DNA of 64,000 nt. It comes from JBFWMG01 sp050251715 (GTDB lineage Bacteria > Desulfobacterota > Desulfovibrionia > Desulfovibrionales > Desulfovibrionaceae). Under the pieces are notes generated by a model. That model searched no databases. It saw nothing but the letters and a program-made list of their open reading frames with translations, and had not been told where the DNA came from. The DNA is taken from positions 1 to 64,000 of the forward strand of contig JBFWMG010000003.1 in NCBI GenBank assembly GCA_050251715.1. Reading direction: 5' to 3'. The stretch's first letter is position 1, and every line of letters begins with the position of its first letter. Positions 26,079 to 34,667 of the stretch are shown one piece after another. The position numbers and the translations under genes are program-made.

Positions 26079-26341
26079 CCTGCTCCTCGACGAAGTGAAT
26101 TGCCCGACCCAAGACGGTACGCCTTCGGTTACTGGATTGACAGCTGGAATGCAACGCCGTGGGAGGCGAAATGCCGCCATGTGGGCCTGTGTTTCAAACA
26201 ATGAAACGCTATGTGCGCCGAGTTCAAGGCAAAGTTTTTTTGTCGCGGCCGGGGCGGGTTGACGGGGATGGCGGGATTTCGTAATACCGGGACATGTTGC
26301 CTAAAAAACAGGGAAATCGGCGTGTTGGGTGGCGAGTCGAT

Positions 26342-26899
26342 ATGCGGCGCGCCGTGGGCGCGGCGCTGCTGGCCCTGGGGGTGATGGGGCTTGCCCTGGC
26401 GGGCGGGTGCGCCGAACCCCGGTATGCGTCCGCCCCCTATCTGGCCGACCTGGACGCCCGGTTCGCGGACGCGGCCTGGGACGGCGTCCATCTGCCCGAG
26501 GGGCAGCAGTGCGCCCGGTTCGGCGGCCACGGCGCCACGCCGCCGCTGGTGGTGGGCAATATCCCCATCGAGGCCAACGCCATCATTCTGGAATTCGGTG
26601 ACCGCAACGGCGACGACCCGGCCAACGGCGGGTGGGGTGTTATCGGCTTCCGCGTGCCGGTGGGCGTGCGCGAGGCCGTGATCCCCGCGTTGCCGGGCGG
26701 CGTGTCGGCCCTTCCCGAGGGTTTTTTCCTGCCCCGGGCGTTGGGCGCCGCCGCAAGTGTGGACAAGGCGTATCTGCCGCCCTGTTCCGGCGGCCAGGGG
26801 CATCGGTATGTGGTCACCATCCGCGCGGTGGCCGTGCCGGACAAGGGCGGCCCCATCGAACTGCTGGGCATGGAACGGCTGGCGCTGGGAACGTATTAG
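26342..26899 (+). CDS. PEBP-like (YbhB/YbcL-type) lipoprotein
   Basis: This 185-residue protein has a lipoprotein signal (MRRAVGAALLALGVMG, then LALAGGC). The mature part follows the phosphatidylethanolamine-binding-protein plan: GATPPLVVGNIP in place of SPPLxWxxxP, AIILEFGDRNGD for the acidic loop, GVIGFRVP for the HWVxxxIP strand, and YLPPCSGGQGHRYVVTIRAV for the CPPxGxHRYxFxxYAL motif. The ligand-site residues are only partly kept. A longer start at 26294 is possible; the shorter one gives a normal signal length. It is divergent from the hybrid kinase. Function is unknown. Confidence 0.7.
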   Translation: MRRAVGAALLALGVMGLALAGGCAEPRYASAPYLADLDARFADAAWDGVHLPEGQQCARFGGHGATPPLVVGNIPIEANAIILEFGDRNGDDPANGGWGVIGFRVPVGVREAVIPALPGGVSALPEGFFLPRALGAAASVDKAYLPPCSGGQGHRYVVTIRAVAVPDKGGPIELLGMERLALGTY

Positions 26900-26932
26900 A
26901 GCATCTTGACTTTGAAAAAGTTTAGATGCTCT
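26898..26932 (+). terminator. Hairpin at the end of the PEBP-like gene
   Basis: A 9-bp stem (26898-26906 with 26924-26932) overlaps the stop codon. A second inverted repeat with 12-nt arms and one G-T pair follows (26943-26954 with 26958-26969). Both lie in an AT-rich patch. The T tract is weak. Confidence 0.5.
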
Positions 26933-27029
26933 TATGCATTTTGTTGAAGTGATGCTTCATCATTTCAACTCTTCACATTGCTTCAATGGTAAAATGCACT
27001 AGGATTTTTTCAGCCACATGGCGGGCACT

Positions 27030-27080
27030 CCGGCGCATGCGCCGGTTGCAGTAAGGGCGGGGCGGCCTGTGGCCGCCCCG
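27030..27080. terminator. Two GC-rich hairpins
   Basis: A 16-nt perfect palindrome (27030-27045) is followed by a 10-bp stem with a 3-nt loop (27058-27067 with 27071-27080). The second hairpin directly precedes the dispersed repeat fragment at 27082, as in the other copies of that repeat. Confidence 0.6.
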
Positions 27081-27081
27081 T

Positions 27082-27145
27082 CAGGCTGTTGCAAAAGTCC
27101 CATTTATCGCTGCTGTCTCTATCCCCAAAGCCTCGCGGGGCTCGG
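27082..27145. repeat. Dispersed intergenic repeat, partial copy C
   Basis: About 64 bp starting CAGGCTGTTGCAAAAGTCCC. It aligns with the first 60 bp of the copies at 14341 and 33221, with more differences. It too sits behind a hairpin. Confidence 0.55.
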
Positions 27146-27172
27146 CAAAGGGCCAGGGCACTTGGTTGCTGC

Positions 27173-27225
27173 AAAAAAGACGGAATCCCGCATGGGTCTG
27201 ACCATGCTTCGATTCCGTCTTTTTT
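27173..27225. terminator. Bidirectional terminator
   Basis: Fifteen-base arms (27173-27187 with 27211-27225) run from an A tract to a T tract, with an inner GCATGG/CCATGC stem. It lies 75 bp past the stop of the minus-strand PLP enzyme and would stop transcripts from either side. Confidence 0.85.
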
Positions 27226-27299
27226 GGGCGGCAAGCATTCATGATTATATCAATAACACTAGCCTGTTGTGCTGTCGGCGTTCAGACTGCGACGTCGCG

Positions 27300-28454
27300 T
27301 CAGCCCTCGATGGCCTGGCGCAGGTCGTCGATGATGTCCGCAGCGTCCTCGATGCCCACCGAGAGGCGCAGGAGCGTGTCCGTCACGCCGATGGCCGCGC
27401 GGTCGGCGGCGGGCATCTTGACGTGCGAGGTGAGGGCAGGGAAGGTGATGAGCGATTCCACGCCGCCCAGGCTGACCGCCGGGGAGATGAGGCCGAGCCG
27501 CGCCACGGCGGCCTGGGCGTCGGCAAGCGCGCCCTTGAGTTCGAAGCTCAGCATGCCGCCGAAACCATGCATCTGCTTCCTGGCCAGTTCGTGGCCCTCG
27601 TGCTGGGGCAGGCCGGGGTAAAACACCTTGGCCACCTTGGGATGCGCGGCCAGGAACTCGGCCACGGCCTGGGCATTGGCCGCGTGGCGTTCCATGCGCA
27701 AGGCCAGGGTCTTCATGCTCCGTTCCAGCAGCGAGCAGTCCTGCGGGTTGAGCGTGGTGCCCAGGTTCACCGACCGTTCGCGGATCCGCTCCATATGGGC
27801 GTGGCTGGCGGCCACCAGGCCGCAGCACAGGTCGCTGTGCCCGCTCATGTACTTGGTGCCGCTGTGCGCGGCCACGTCACAGCCCAGGTCCAGCGGGCGC
27901 TGGAAAATGGGGGTGGCGAAGGTGTTGTCCACCACGGTCGCTATGCCCCGTGGCCTGCAATGCGCGGCCACGGCGGCCAGATCCATGATGCGCAGGGTGG
28001 GATTGGTGGGCGTTTCCAGGTACACGACCCGGGTGGTGCCGCGGATGGCCGCGATGACCGCCCGCGCGTCCACGCCCGGCACCATGGTCACCTCCACGCC
28101 GTAGCGCTCCAACTCGGCGCTGATGAAATGGTGCGTGCCGCCGTAGATGTCGGACTGGAACACGGCATGGTCGCCCTTGCCCACAAAGGCGAGCACCGAC
28201 ACGGCCACGGCGGCCATGCCCGAGCTCACGGCCATGCCCGCCTCGGCGTTTTCCAGGGCCGCGATCTTGTCGTCCACGGCCTTTTGCGTGGGTATGTTGC
28301 CGTAGCGGGGGTAGCAGACCGCGTTGCCCTCCGGGTTGGGATGCCTGAAGGAGGACGAGGCGTATATGGGCGTGTTCACGCCGCCCACGCGGCTGTCGAT
28401 GTAGGTGCCTGCATGGATGCACCGGGTCGCGGGACGCAGGGTGTGGTGGCTCAT
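27300..28454 (-). CDS. Cystathionine gamma-synthase / gamma-lyase family PLP enzyme
   Basis: This 384-residue Cys/Met-metabolism PLP enzyme has the family landmarks: TPIYASSSFRHP, SSGMAAVAVSVLAF (PLP phosphate loop), TPTNPTLRI, VVDNTFATP and SGTKYMSGHSD with the Schiff-base Lys. It would catalyse gamma-replacement or gamma-elimination on homoserine derivatives or methionine. Sequence alone does not separate cystathionine synthase from lyase. It starts after AAGGAG, divergent from the ABC/MFP fusion gene. A second PLP sulfur enzyme (31832-33139) lies on the other side of that fusion. Confidence 0.9.
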   Translation of the reverse strand: MSHHTLRPATRCIHAGTYIDSRVGGVNTPIYASSSFRHPNPEGNAVCYPRYGNIPTQKAVDDKIAALENAEAGMAVSSGMAAVAVSVLAFVGKGDHAVFQSDIYGGTHHFISAELERYGVEVTMVPGVDARAVIAAIRGTTRVVYLETPTNPTLRIMDLAAVAAHCRPRGIATVVDNTFATPIFQRPLDLGCDVAAHSGTKYMSGHSDLCCGLVAASHAHMERIRERSVNLGTTLNPQDCSLLERSMKTLALRMERHAANAQAVAEFLAAHPKVAKVFYPGLPQHEGHELARKQMHGFGGMLSFELKGALADAQAAVARLGLISPAVSLGGVESLITFPALTSHVKMPAADRAAIGVTDTLLRLSVGIEDAADIIDDLRQAIEG

Positions 28455-28678
28455 GGGTGCTCCTTGTCGTGTTGGGGCGGGGCGGTTGCGTGGCCGCCAA
28501 CCCGTCTTGCGAAGGATCGCGGCGGCCTTTTGCCTCCATCCGCTAGCAGGAAGCGCGGGGCGTGGCAACGCGCCGGGAGTGGCGTTTGCCTGGCGAAAAG
28601 GGTATTGCTCCCATGGCCGGGACCGCCCCGGCGCTTGTTTGGCCGGGGGCCGCATTTCGTGAAGATCAAGGGTACGCC

Positions 28679-31669
28679 ATGAGGGAATTGTGCCGCAGGC
28701 TCGCGCTGCGACCGTGCATCACCGCCGAGGTGGTGGCGGCCACCTTTTTCGTGGCGCTGCTCAACCTCGCCTCGCCGCTGTTCGTCATGCAGATATTGCG
28801 GCGATACATCTCCACGGGGGTGGACGGCACGCTCTACCTGCTCAGCCTGGGCATGTGCGGCGCCATGGCGCTTTTTTTCTGCATGCGCTGGGCGCGCACC
28901 CGCCTGGCCGTGGACTTGTGCGTGGGCCCGGACGAGGAGCTTGCCGACCGCGTGTTCCATGCCCTGGCGCGCATCAAGGCGCCCCTGGCCGAAAGCCTGG
29001 AGCGGAGCCGGATCGTGTCCATCCTGGACAAGCTCCAGTCCGTGCAGGCCGCCTATGACGCCGGTTCCATCACCTCGGTCCTGGATGTGCCGTTCGCCAC
29101 GATCTACCTGGGCGCGGCGTGGCACATCAGCCCGGCCATGGCCTTCATCGGCCTGGGCGGCATGGTGGTCATGTTCGTGTTCGCCCTGGCCACGCATCTG
29201 CGCGCCGACGCGGCCACGGAGTCCCTGCGCGACATGAGCGCGGAACAACAGGGGCATACCCAAAGCGCCCTGTTCGGCGTGGACACCGTGCGCGCCTTTC
29301 AGGCCGAAAACTTTTTGCGCCGCACCTGGGACATGCAGGCCCGGCGCATCAACGCCGTCCGGTTCAGCCTGGCGGAAAACAGGGGGCTCAACCAGAGCGT
29401 CATCCGCGTCGTGCTCATCCTGGTCTCCACGGCGGTGTATGTGCAGGGCGCCATGGAGGTGGTGCGGGGCGACATGAACGTGGGGTCGCTCATCGGCGCG
29501 TCCATTCTCACGGCCCGCGCCGTGCAGGTCATGGCCTCCTATGCCCAGGCCACCATGCAGTTCGGCAAGGCGGCCAGGGCGCGGCAGGAGATCGAAGCCT
29601 TCATGGCCATGCCCTGCGAGCGGGAGGACGGCCAGCGGCCCGAGGCCTTTGCCGGGCATGTGGCCCTTGAGGCGTGCGCCGTTGCCTATGCCTCGAGCGG
29701 TGTGCCCGTGTTCAAGGACTTTTCGCTGGACATCGCGCCCGGCACGCTGGTCGTGGCCAGCGGGTTCAACGGTTCGGGCAAGACCACCCTGGCGCGGCTG
29801 CTCGCCGGACTCATCGAGCCCACCGGCGGGCGCGTGCTGATCGATGGCCAGGACATGGCCACCCTGTCCCTGGCCTGGTGGCGGCGGCAACTCATGTACC
29901 TGCCCCAGGAACCCACCTTTTTCAACGCCAGCTTCAGGGACAACATCCGCATCGCCAACCCGGCCCTGGACGACGTGTCCCTGCGCGCCATCGTGCAGAC
30001 GGTGAATCTTTCCGAGTTCTTCATGAAGCTGCCCCGCCACATGGAGACGATGGTGGTGGATGCGGGCCGCAGCCTGCCCATGGGCATCAAGCGCCGCCTC
30101 GCCCTGGCCCGCGCCCTGGCCGCCAATGGCTCCCTGGTCATCATGGACGAACCCAGCGAAGGCCTTGATGCCGAGGGGTGCGCCATGCTCTACGCCCTGC
30201 TGGGCCGCATGGCCGCCGTGGGCAAGACCATGGTGCTCTTTTCCCATGACCCCACCATCATCCGCATGGCGCACGTGCTGGTGGATTTGAGCGTCAAGCC
30301 CACGCCCTCCGTGACGGCCGCGCCCCAGGAGACGAGAGTCGTTCCGGCCGCCGCGCCGGGCGGAGGCGACATCCCCGATGCCGCGTCGCTTTTGGACGGC
30401 GTGCCCGCGCCCGCCCCCGGCCCGTCCTGGTCGGGCCGCCTGGCGCAAACCCTGTTCGCGTTGTGCGGCCTGTTTTGTGTGGCCTTCACCTGCTTCGCCG
30501 CCATCCACGAGCAGAACATCAGCGCCAAGGTGGCGGGCCGCGTGGTGCCCCTGACCCAGGTGAAACGGGTGCAGCACCTGGAAGGCGGCATCGTGCAGGA
30601 AATCAAGGTGCGCGAGGGCGACCTCGTGCGGGCGGGCCAACCCCTGCTTGTGCTCGAACGGGTGCAGTCCGGCTCGCGGGCAAGCGAGATGGAGGTCCAC
30701 CTCGTGGCGTTGCAGGCCGACATCGCCCGCCTGCGGGCCGAGGCCGAGGACCGTGACACGCCGGATTTCCCGCCAGGCTTCGCCGCGGCGCATCCCGAAA
30801 TTGCCGCCAGCACCACCGCGCATCAGCAGGCCCGCCGCGCCCTCCTCGACAGTCAGCTCGCCATCGAGCGCCACCGCGTGGAGCAGGCGCGCCAGACCAT
30901 CAGGATGCATGAGTTCAAGGTCGTCAAGACCCAGGAACGGCTGGCTATCATGGAAAAGGAACTGGCCATCTGCGAATCCCTGGTCGCGGACGAACTCATC
31001 TCGGAAATGAACATACTTGCCCTGCGCCGCGAGGCCAACGACTTGCGAGGCTCCCTTGCCAACGACCGGGCGCGCCTTGAGCGGGCGCGTGCCGGACTGG
31101 TGGGCGTCGAGGAGGAGTTGCATCGCATCCTCCCCCTGTTCCATGAGGAAGTGGCGGAAAATTTGCGCAAGACACAGCGCGAGTACGGGGAATTCGTCCA
31201 ACGCGGCAAGGTGTACGATGACGCCGTCGCCCGCGCGGTCCTGCGCGCTCCCGTGGACGGCACCGTGAAAAGCGTGCAGGTGGACACCCCCGGCGAGGTG
31301 GTGGCGCCCGGCGCAACCATCATGACCATCGTGCCGACGGACGACACCCTTGTCATCCTGGCCCACATGCCCATCGACGACATCGGTTTCGTGCAGCTGG
31401 GCCAGGTGGCGGACGTGCATCTGCCCATCCACGACCGCAGCCGTTTCGGCACCCTTGCCGCCACGGTCGTCGAGATCAGCCCCGACGCCTTTGCCGGACA
31501 GGATGGCCGCCCCTATTACGTCCTGCGCCTGGAAACCCGCAAAACCCTTTTCGAGCGCGACGGCCACCGCTACCGCCTCTACCCCGGCATGCTTCTGGAG
31601 GCCTACGTGCACACGGGCCGCCGCACCCTGCTGGAATACCTGCTTTCCCCGTATTTCATCGACGCCTGA
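28679..31669 (+). CDS. Fused type I secretion ABC transporter and membrane fusion protein
   Basis: This 996-residue protein is one continuous frame. Residues 1-300 are an ABC exporter membrane domain of the PrtD/LapB class. The nucleotide-binding domain (about 325-550) has Walker A GFNGSGKTT (362-370), Walker B SLVIMDE and the H-loop His523. The C-loop is altered: RSLPMGIKRRLALARAL replaces LSGGQ. After a Pro/Ala linker (about 545-585), a transmembrane helix (about 588-606) leads into a complete HlyD-type adaptor: VKRVQHLEGGIVQEIKVREG, a long coiled coil (about 680-830), and AVLRAPVDGTVKSV. In type I secretion these are normally two proteins. No outer-membrane TolC-like gene or RTX substrate is adjacent. 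The ATG at 28679 has an AAGG site; an upstream ATG at 28562 would add 39 residues. Confidence 0.88.
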   Translation: MRELCRRLALRPCITAEVVAATFFVALLNLASPLFVMQILRRYISTGVDGTLYLLSLGMCGAMALFFCMRWARTRLAVDLCVGPDEELADRVFHALARIKAPLAESLERSRIVSILDKLQSVQAAYDAGSITSVLDVPFATIYLGAAWHISPAMAFIGLGGMVVMFVFALATHLRADAATESLRDMSAEQQGHTQSALFGVDTVRAFQAENFLRRTWDMQARRINAVRFSLAENRGLNQSVIRVVLILVSTAVYVQGAMEVVRGDMNVGSLIGASILTARAVQVMASYAQATMQFGKAARARQEIEAFMAMPCEREDGQRPEAFAGHVALEACAVAYASSGVPVFKDFSLDIAPGTLVVASGFNGSGKTTLARLLAGLIEPTGGRVLIDGQDMATLSLAWWRRQLMYLPQEPTFFNASFRDNIRIANPALDDVSLRAIVQTVNLSEFFMKLPRHMETMVVDAGRSLPMGIKRRLALARALAANGSLVIMDEPSEGLDAEGCAMLYALLGRMAAVGKTMVLFSHDPTIIRMAHVLVDLSVKPTPSVTAAPQETRVVPAAAPGGGDIPDAASLLDGVPAPAPGPSWSGRLAQTLFALCGLFCVAFTCFAAIHEQNISAKVAGRVVPLTQVKRVQHLEGGIVQEIKVREGDLVRAGQPLLVLERVQSGSRASEMEVHLVALQADIARLRAEAEDRDTPDFPPGFAAAHPEIAASTTAHQQARRALLDSQLAIERHRVEQARQTIRMHEFKVVKTQERLAIMEKELAICESLVADELISEMNILALRREANDLRGSLANDRARLERARAGLVGVEEELHRILPLFHEEVAENLRKTQREYGEFVQRGKVYDDAVARAVLRAPVDGTVKSVQVDTPGEVVAPGATIMTIVPTDDTLVILAHMPIDDIGFVQLGQVADVHLPIHDRSRFGTLAATVVEISPDAFAGQDGRPYYVLRLETRKTLFERDGHRYRLYPGMLLEAYVHTGRRTLLEYLLSPYFIDA

Positions 31670-31831
31670 CCCGGCATCCGACCCCCGGTCTTTCCCCCCG
31701 GCCTTCATTGCCCGGCCTCCATTTCCCAACTGGACGCCGCTTCCCGGCTTTTGTATCACATAGGGAGCAATACCGCGCCGCCGTCCCGCACCGGGGCGGC
31801 GGCATCCATACCCCATGAAAGGGAGCCAGTC

Positions 31832-33139
31832 ATGAGCGACACCAAGAAAGGCCTGCAAACCTTGGCCTTGCACGCCGGGCACACCCCGGACAGCGATACC
31901 CTGTCCCGTGCCGTGCCCATCTACCAGACCACCAGCTACCTGTTCCGCGACACCGACCACGCCGCCAACCTCTTTTCCCTCAAAGAGCCCGGCTACATCT
32001 ATACCCGCCTCATGAACCCCACCACCGACGTGCTCGAAAAGCGCCTGGCGGCCCTGCACAACGCCTCCGCCGCCCTGTGCACCGCCTCCGGCATGGCGGC
32101 CATCTTCTATGCGGTCACCGCCATCACCAGCGCGGGGCAGAACATCGTGTCCGGCTCCAACCTGTACGGCGGCACCCACACCCTGTTCGAGCACACCCTC
32201 AAGCGGTTCGGCATCGAGGTCCGCTTTGTCGATTCCTCCGATCCGGCCCGGTTCGACGCGGCCATCGACGGCAATACCCGCCTCGTCTACACCGAGAGCA
32301 TCGGCAACCCCCGCTGCAACGTGGACGACCTGGCGGCCATCGCCGACGTGGCCCACAGGCACGGCATTCCCTTTGTCATCGACAACACGGTGGCGCCCCC
32401 GCCCATCTTCAATCCCTTTGACCACGGCGCGGACATCGCCGTGTATTCCCTCACCAAGATCATAGGCGGCCATGGCGCGGCCATTGGCGGGGCCGTGGTG
32501 GAACACGGCGGTTTCGACTGGGCCGCCAGCGGCAAATTCCCGGAAATCACCAATCCCGACCCCACCTACCACGGCATCAACTTCTGGGATGCGCTGTGCA
32601 CCCTGGAGGGCACGCCCTGCACCGCCTTCTGCGTCAAGCTGCGCACCGGCGTCATGCGCGACATAGGCGCGGCCCCCGCGCCCATGAACTCCTTCCTCAT
32701 CATCCAGGGGCTCGAAACCCTGCCCCTGCGCGCCAAGGCCCATTGCGCCAACGCCCGCGCCGTGGCCGCGTTCCTGGAGCAGCATCCCGCGGTCAGCTGG
32801 GTCAACTATGCGGGCCTGCCCAGCCACAAGGACCACGCCCGAGCCCAGCGCTATTTCCCCCTTGGCCCCAGCGCGGTGTTCGGCTTCGGCATCAAGGGCG
32901 GCCTCGACGCGGGCCGCACGTTCATCAACAGCGTCGCGCTGTGCTCGCACCTGGCCAACATCCTGGACGCCAAGACCCTGGTCATCCACCCGGCCACCAC
33001 CACCCACGCCCAGCTCACCCCGGCCGAGCAGCTGGAGGCGGGCGTGCCTGCGGACCTCATCCGCATCAGCGTGGGCATAGAGGACGTGGCGGACATCATC
33101 GCGGACCTGGACCAGGCGCTGACAAAGTCGCAGGCGTAG
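31832..33139 (+). CDS. metY: O-acetylhomoserine aminocarboxypropyltransferase (MetY type)
   Basis: This 435-residue PLP enzyme has the longer chain and the motifs of O-acetylhomoserine sulfhydrylases: LQTLALHAGHTPD, PIYQTTSYLFRDTDHAANLF, YTRLMNPTTDVLEKRLA, VIDNTVAPPPIF and YSLTKIIGGHGAAIGG with the PLP Lys. It makes homocysteine from O-acetylhomoserine and sulfide, a plausible route in a sulfide-producing cell. AAAGGGAG precedes the ATG. The 160-bp upstream gap shows no clear SAM riboswitch. It ends with a hairpin and a dispersed repeat. Confidence 0.9.
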   Translation: MSDTKKGLQTLALHAGHTPDSDTLSRAVPIYQTTSYLFRDTDHAANLFSLKEPGYIYTRLMNPTTDVLEKRLAALHNASAALCTASGMAAIFYAVTAITSAGQNIVSGSNLYGGTHTLFEHTLKRFGIEVRFVDSSDPARFDAAIDGNTRLVYTESIGNPRCNVDDLAAIADVAHRHGIPFVIDNTVAPPPIFNPFDHGADIAVYSLTKIIGGHGAAIGGAVVEHGGFDWAASGKFPEITNPDPTYHGINFWDALCTLEGTPCTAFCVKLRTGVMRDIGAAPAPMNSFLIIQGLETLPLRAKAHCANARAVAAFLEQHPAVSWVNYAGLPSHKDHARAQRYFPLGPSAVFGFGIKGGLDAGRTFINSVALCSHLANILDAKTLVIHPATTTHAQLTPAEQLEAGVPADLIRISVGIEDVADIIADLDQALTKSQA

Positions 33140-33190
33140 GGAAGAGGGGGCGGACCGGCCCCTCATGCCTTTCCGCGAACGATCTCGATA

Positions 33191-33219
33191 AAAAAACGGC
33201 GCGCCATTGGGCGCGCCGT
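33191..33219. terminator. Hairpin after metY
   Basis: An A run (33191-33196) and a 10-bp stem (33196-33205 with 33210-33219) with a 4-nt loop. The stem runs straight into the dispersed repeat at 33221, exactly as at 14314-14341. Confidence 0.75.
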
Positions 33220-33220
33220 C

Positions 33221-33469
33221 CAGGCTGCTGACAAACCGCCATCTCTCCTCGCTGTTTCCTTCTTGAATCCTTGCGGCTCACGGCGTCGGGTGAACTGTGA
33301 ACCGCCCTCCATGCCCTCGTCCACACACACCGAGTCCGCCCGCCTGGGGAACTCTCTTGTCCCAGCCGCATCTATCTCCCCCGCCAGCCGTCCGCCTGGG
33401 AGTCTCGCTCATCCCAACCACTCCACCTCCCCAACCAGCAGTTTTTGGGGAAAGAGATAGGAGAGAGGA
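33221..33469. repeat. Dispersed intergenic repeat, copy B
   Basis: About 250 bp starting CAGGCTGCTGACAA and ending GTTTTTGGGGAAAGAGATAG. It is homologous throughout to 14341-14580 and includes the same internal near-duplication of the CCGCCTGGGGA motif. It is non-coding and faces the same way as copy A. Confidence 0.8.
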
Positions 33470-33476
33470 TGGGGGT

Positions 33477-33558
33477 CCGGGGGAAGGAGAGAGGAAAGAG
33501 AAAACCCCTTTTTATGCTTGGAAAAAGGGGTTTTCCCTTTCCTCTCTCCTTCCCCCGG
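33477..33558. repeat. 82-bp palindrome with 37-bp arms
   Basis: Arms 33477-33513 and 33522-33558 pair at 36 of 37 positions around an 8-nt loop (ATGCTTGG). The stem includes A and T runs near the loop. It lies 12 bp past the stop codon of the minus-strand glycosyltransferase. One arm of the same element is found at 40429-40465, next to the prophage end. Confidence 0.9.
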
Positions 33559-33569
33559 TGCTTTATGCC

Positions 33570-34655
33570 TCAGGCCACTGGCAGTGAGCGGGCCGCGAGC
33601 AGGCCTTTGTAGATGTCTTCCACCTGGCTGGTCTTGTAGTCCATGCTGAACACGGCGGCGATGGCTGCGCTGCGCTGGCCCCATGCCTCGCGTTGCTCGG
33701 GCGAGCGGCACAGCTGGGCCAGGGCGCCGGTCATGGCGCGCTCGTCGCGGGCGGGCACCAGCAGGCCGTTGCCGTCCACCAGTTCCGGGATGCCACCCAC
33801 GGCGGTGCTGATGACGGGGAGTCCGAAGGACAGGCCTTCGAGCAGGGCGTTGGGCATGCTTTCGGTGTGCGACGACACGACAAAGGCGTCCATGACTTGC
33901 AGGTAGTCGGCCACGCATTCGGTGCGCCCCACCACGAGCAGGCGGTCGGCGGGGATGCCGAGTTCATTGGCCATGGGCGGCCAGACCTCGTGGTGCACGC
34001 CCACGAGGAGCAGGCGCGCGTTGGGGGGCAGGTGGGCGGCCTTCCAACTGCGCAGCAGAAAGTCCACGCCCTTGTTGGGGCTGTCGTCGGTCACGCTGCC
34101 GATGACGAGGTCCGTGTCCGTCAGGCCCAGCTCGGCGCGCACCGCGTCCGGGGTGCGGCGGGGGGTGATGCGTTCGGCGGGGATGCCGTTGTACACCACA
34201 TGCAGCCGGGACCGGCTCACGCCCTTGCTGTGCACGATGTCCGCGCAGACCTTGGAGTTGACGATGAAGGCGTCGAGGCCGGGCGACCAGTAGGGGAGCG
34301 GGTTGTTGGGCTTGTAGATCACGCCCCGGTGGCCGATCATGACCGCGCCCCTGCGCCGCCAGAAGAGCCCCCACCATGCGGCGAGTTTGACCGCCTTGTT
34401 GTGGAAGGCGTGGACCACGAAGGGGTTCTGGCGGGACATGGCCGCAAGCTCGGGTTCGATGGCCTTGCCCCAGTCGCGCCGTTTTTCGGGCAGGTAGCGC
34501 CAGTTGAAGTCCGGGTCCAGCAGGGGGAGCTGGGCCTTTTGGGGCACGAAGAAGGTGACGGCATGGCCTCTGTCGCGCAGTCCCTGGAGGGTGGCCAGGG
34601 CTTGGCGCGCGCCGCCGCTCTTGATGTCCGATGAAGTGACGTAGACTATGTTCAT
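33570..34655 (-). CDS. Glycosyltransferase, GT4-type (GT-B fold)
   Basis: This 361-residue enzyme begins MNIVYVTSSDIKSGGARQAL. The donor half has VIGSVTDDSPNKGVDFLLRS, LLLVGVHHEVW and DAFVVSSHTESMPNALLEGLSFGLP, the EX7E-region signature. It is the last gene of a three-gene minus-strand operon (larB, GT, GT), 12 bp after the preceding stop. It probably acts in lipopolysaccharide or capsule assembly at the cytoplasmic face of the membrane; sugar and acceptor are unknown. Confidence 0.9.
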   Translation of the reverse strand: MNIVYVTSSDIKSGGARQALATLQGLRDRGHAVTFFVPQKAQLPLLDPDFNWRYLPEKRRDWGKAIEPELAAMSRQNPFVVHAFHNKAVKLAAWWGLFWRRRGAVMIGHRGVIYKPNNPLPYWSPGLDAFIVNSKVCADIVHSKGVSRSRLHVVYNGIPAERITPRRTPDAVRAELGLTDTDLVIGSVTDDSPNKGVDFLLRSWKAAHLPPNARLLLVGVHHEVWPPMANELGIPADRLLVVGRTECVADYLQVMDAFVVSSHTESMPNALLEGLSFGLPVISTAVGGIPELVDGNGLLVPARDERAMTGALAQLCRSPEQREAWGQRSAAIAAVFSMDYKTSQVEDIYKGLLAARSLPVA

Positions 34656-34667
34656 ATGATTGTCGGG

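Noticed and set aside
31670..31831. SAM riboswitch before metY
   Set aside because: No conserved riboswitch core or terminator alternation could be recognised.
28451..33166. 1571-codon open frame on the minus strand
   Set aside because: It runs antisense to the ABC fusion gene and metY, both well supported. Its low-complexity His/Gly/Gln content is typical of a shadow frame.
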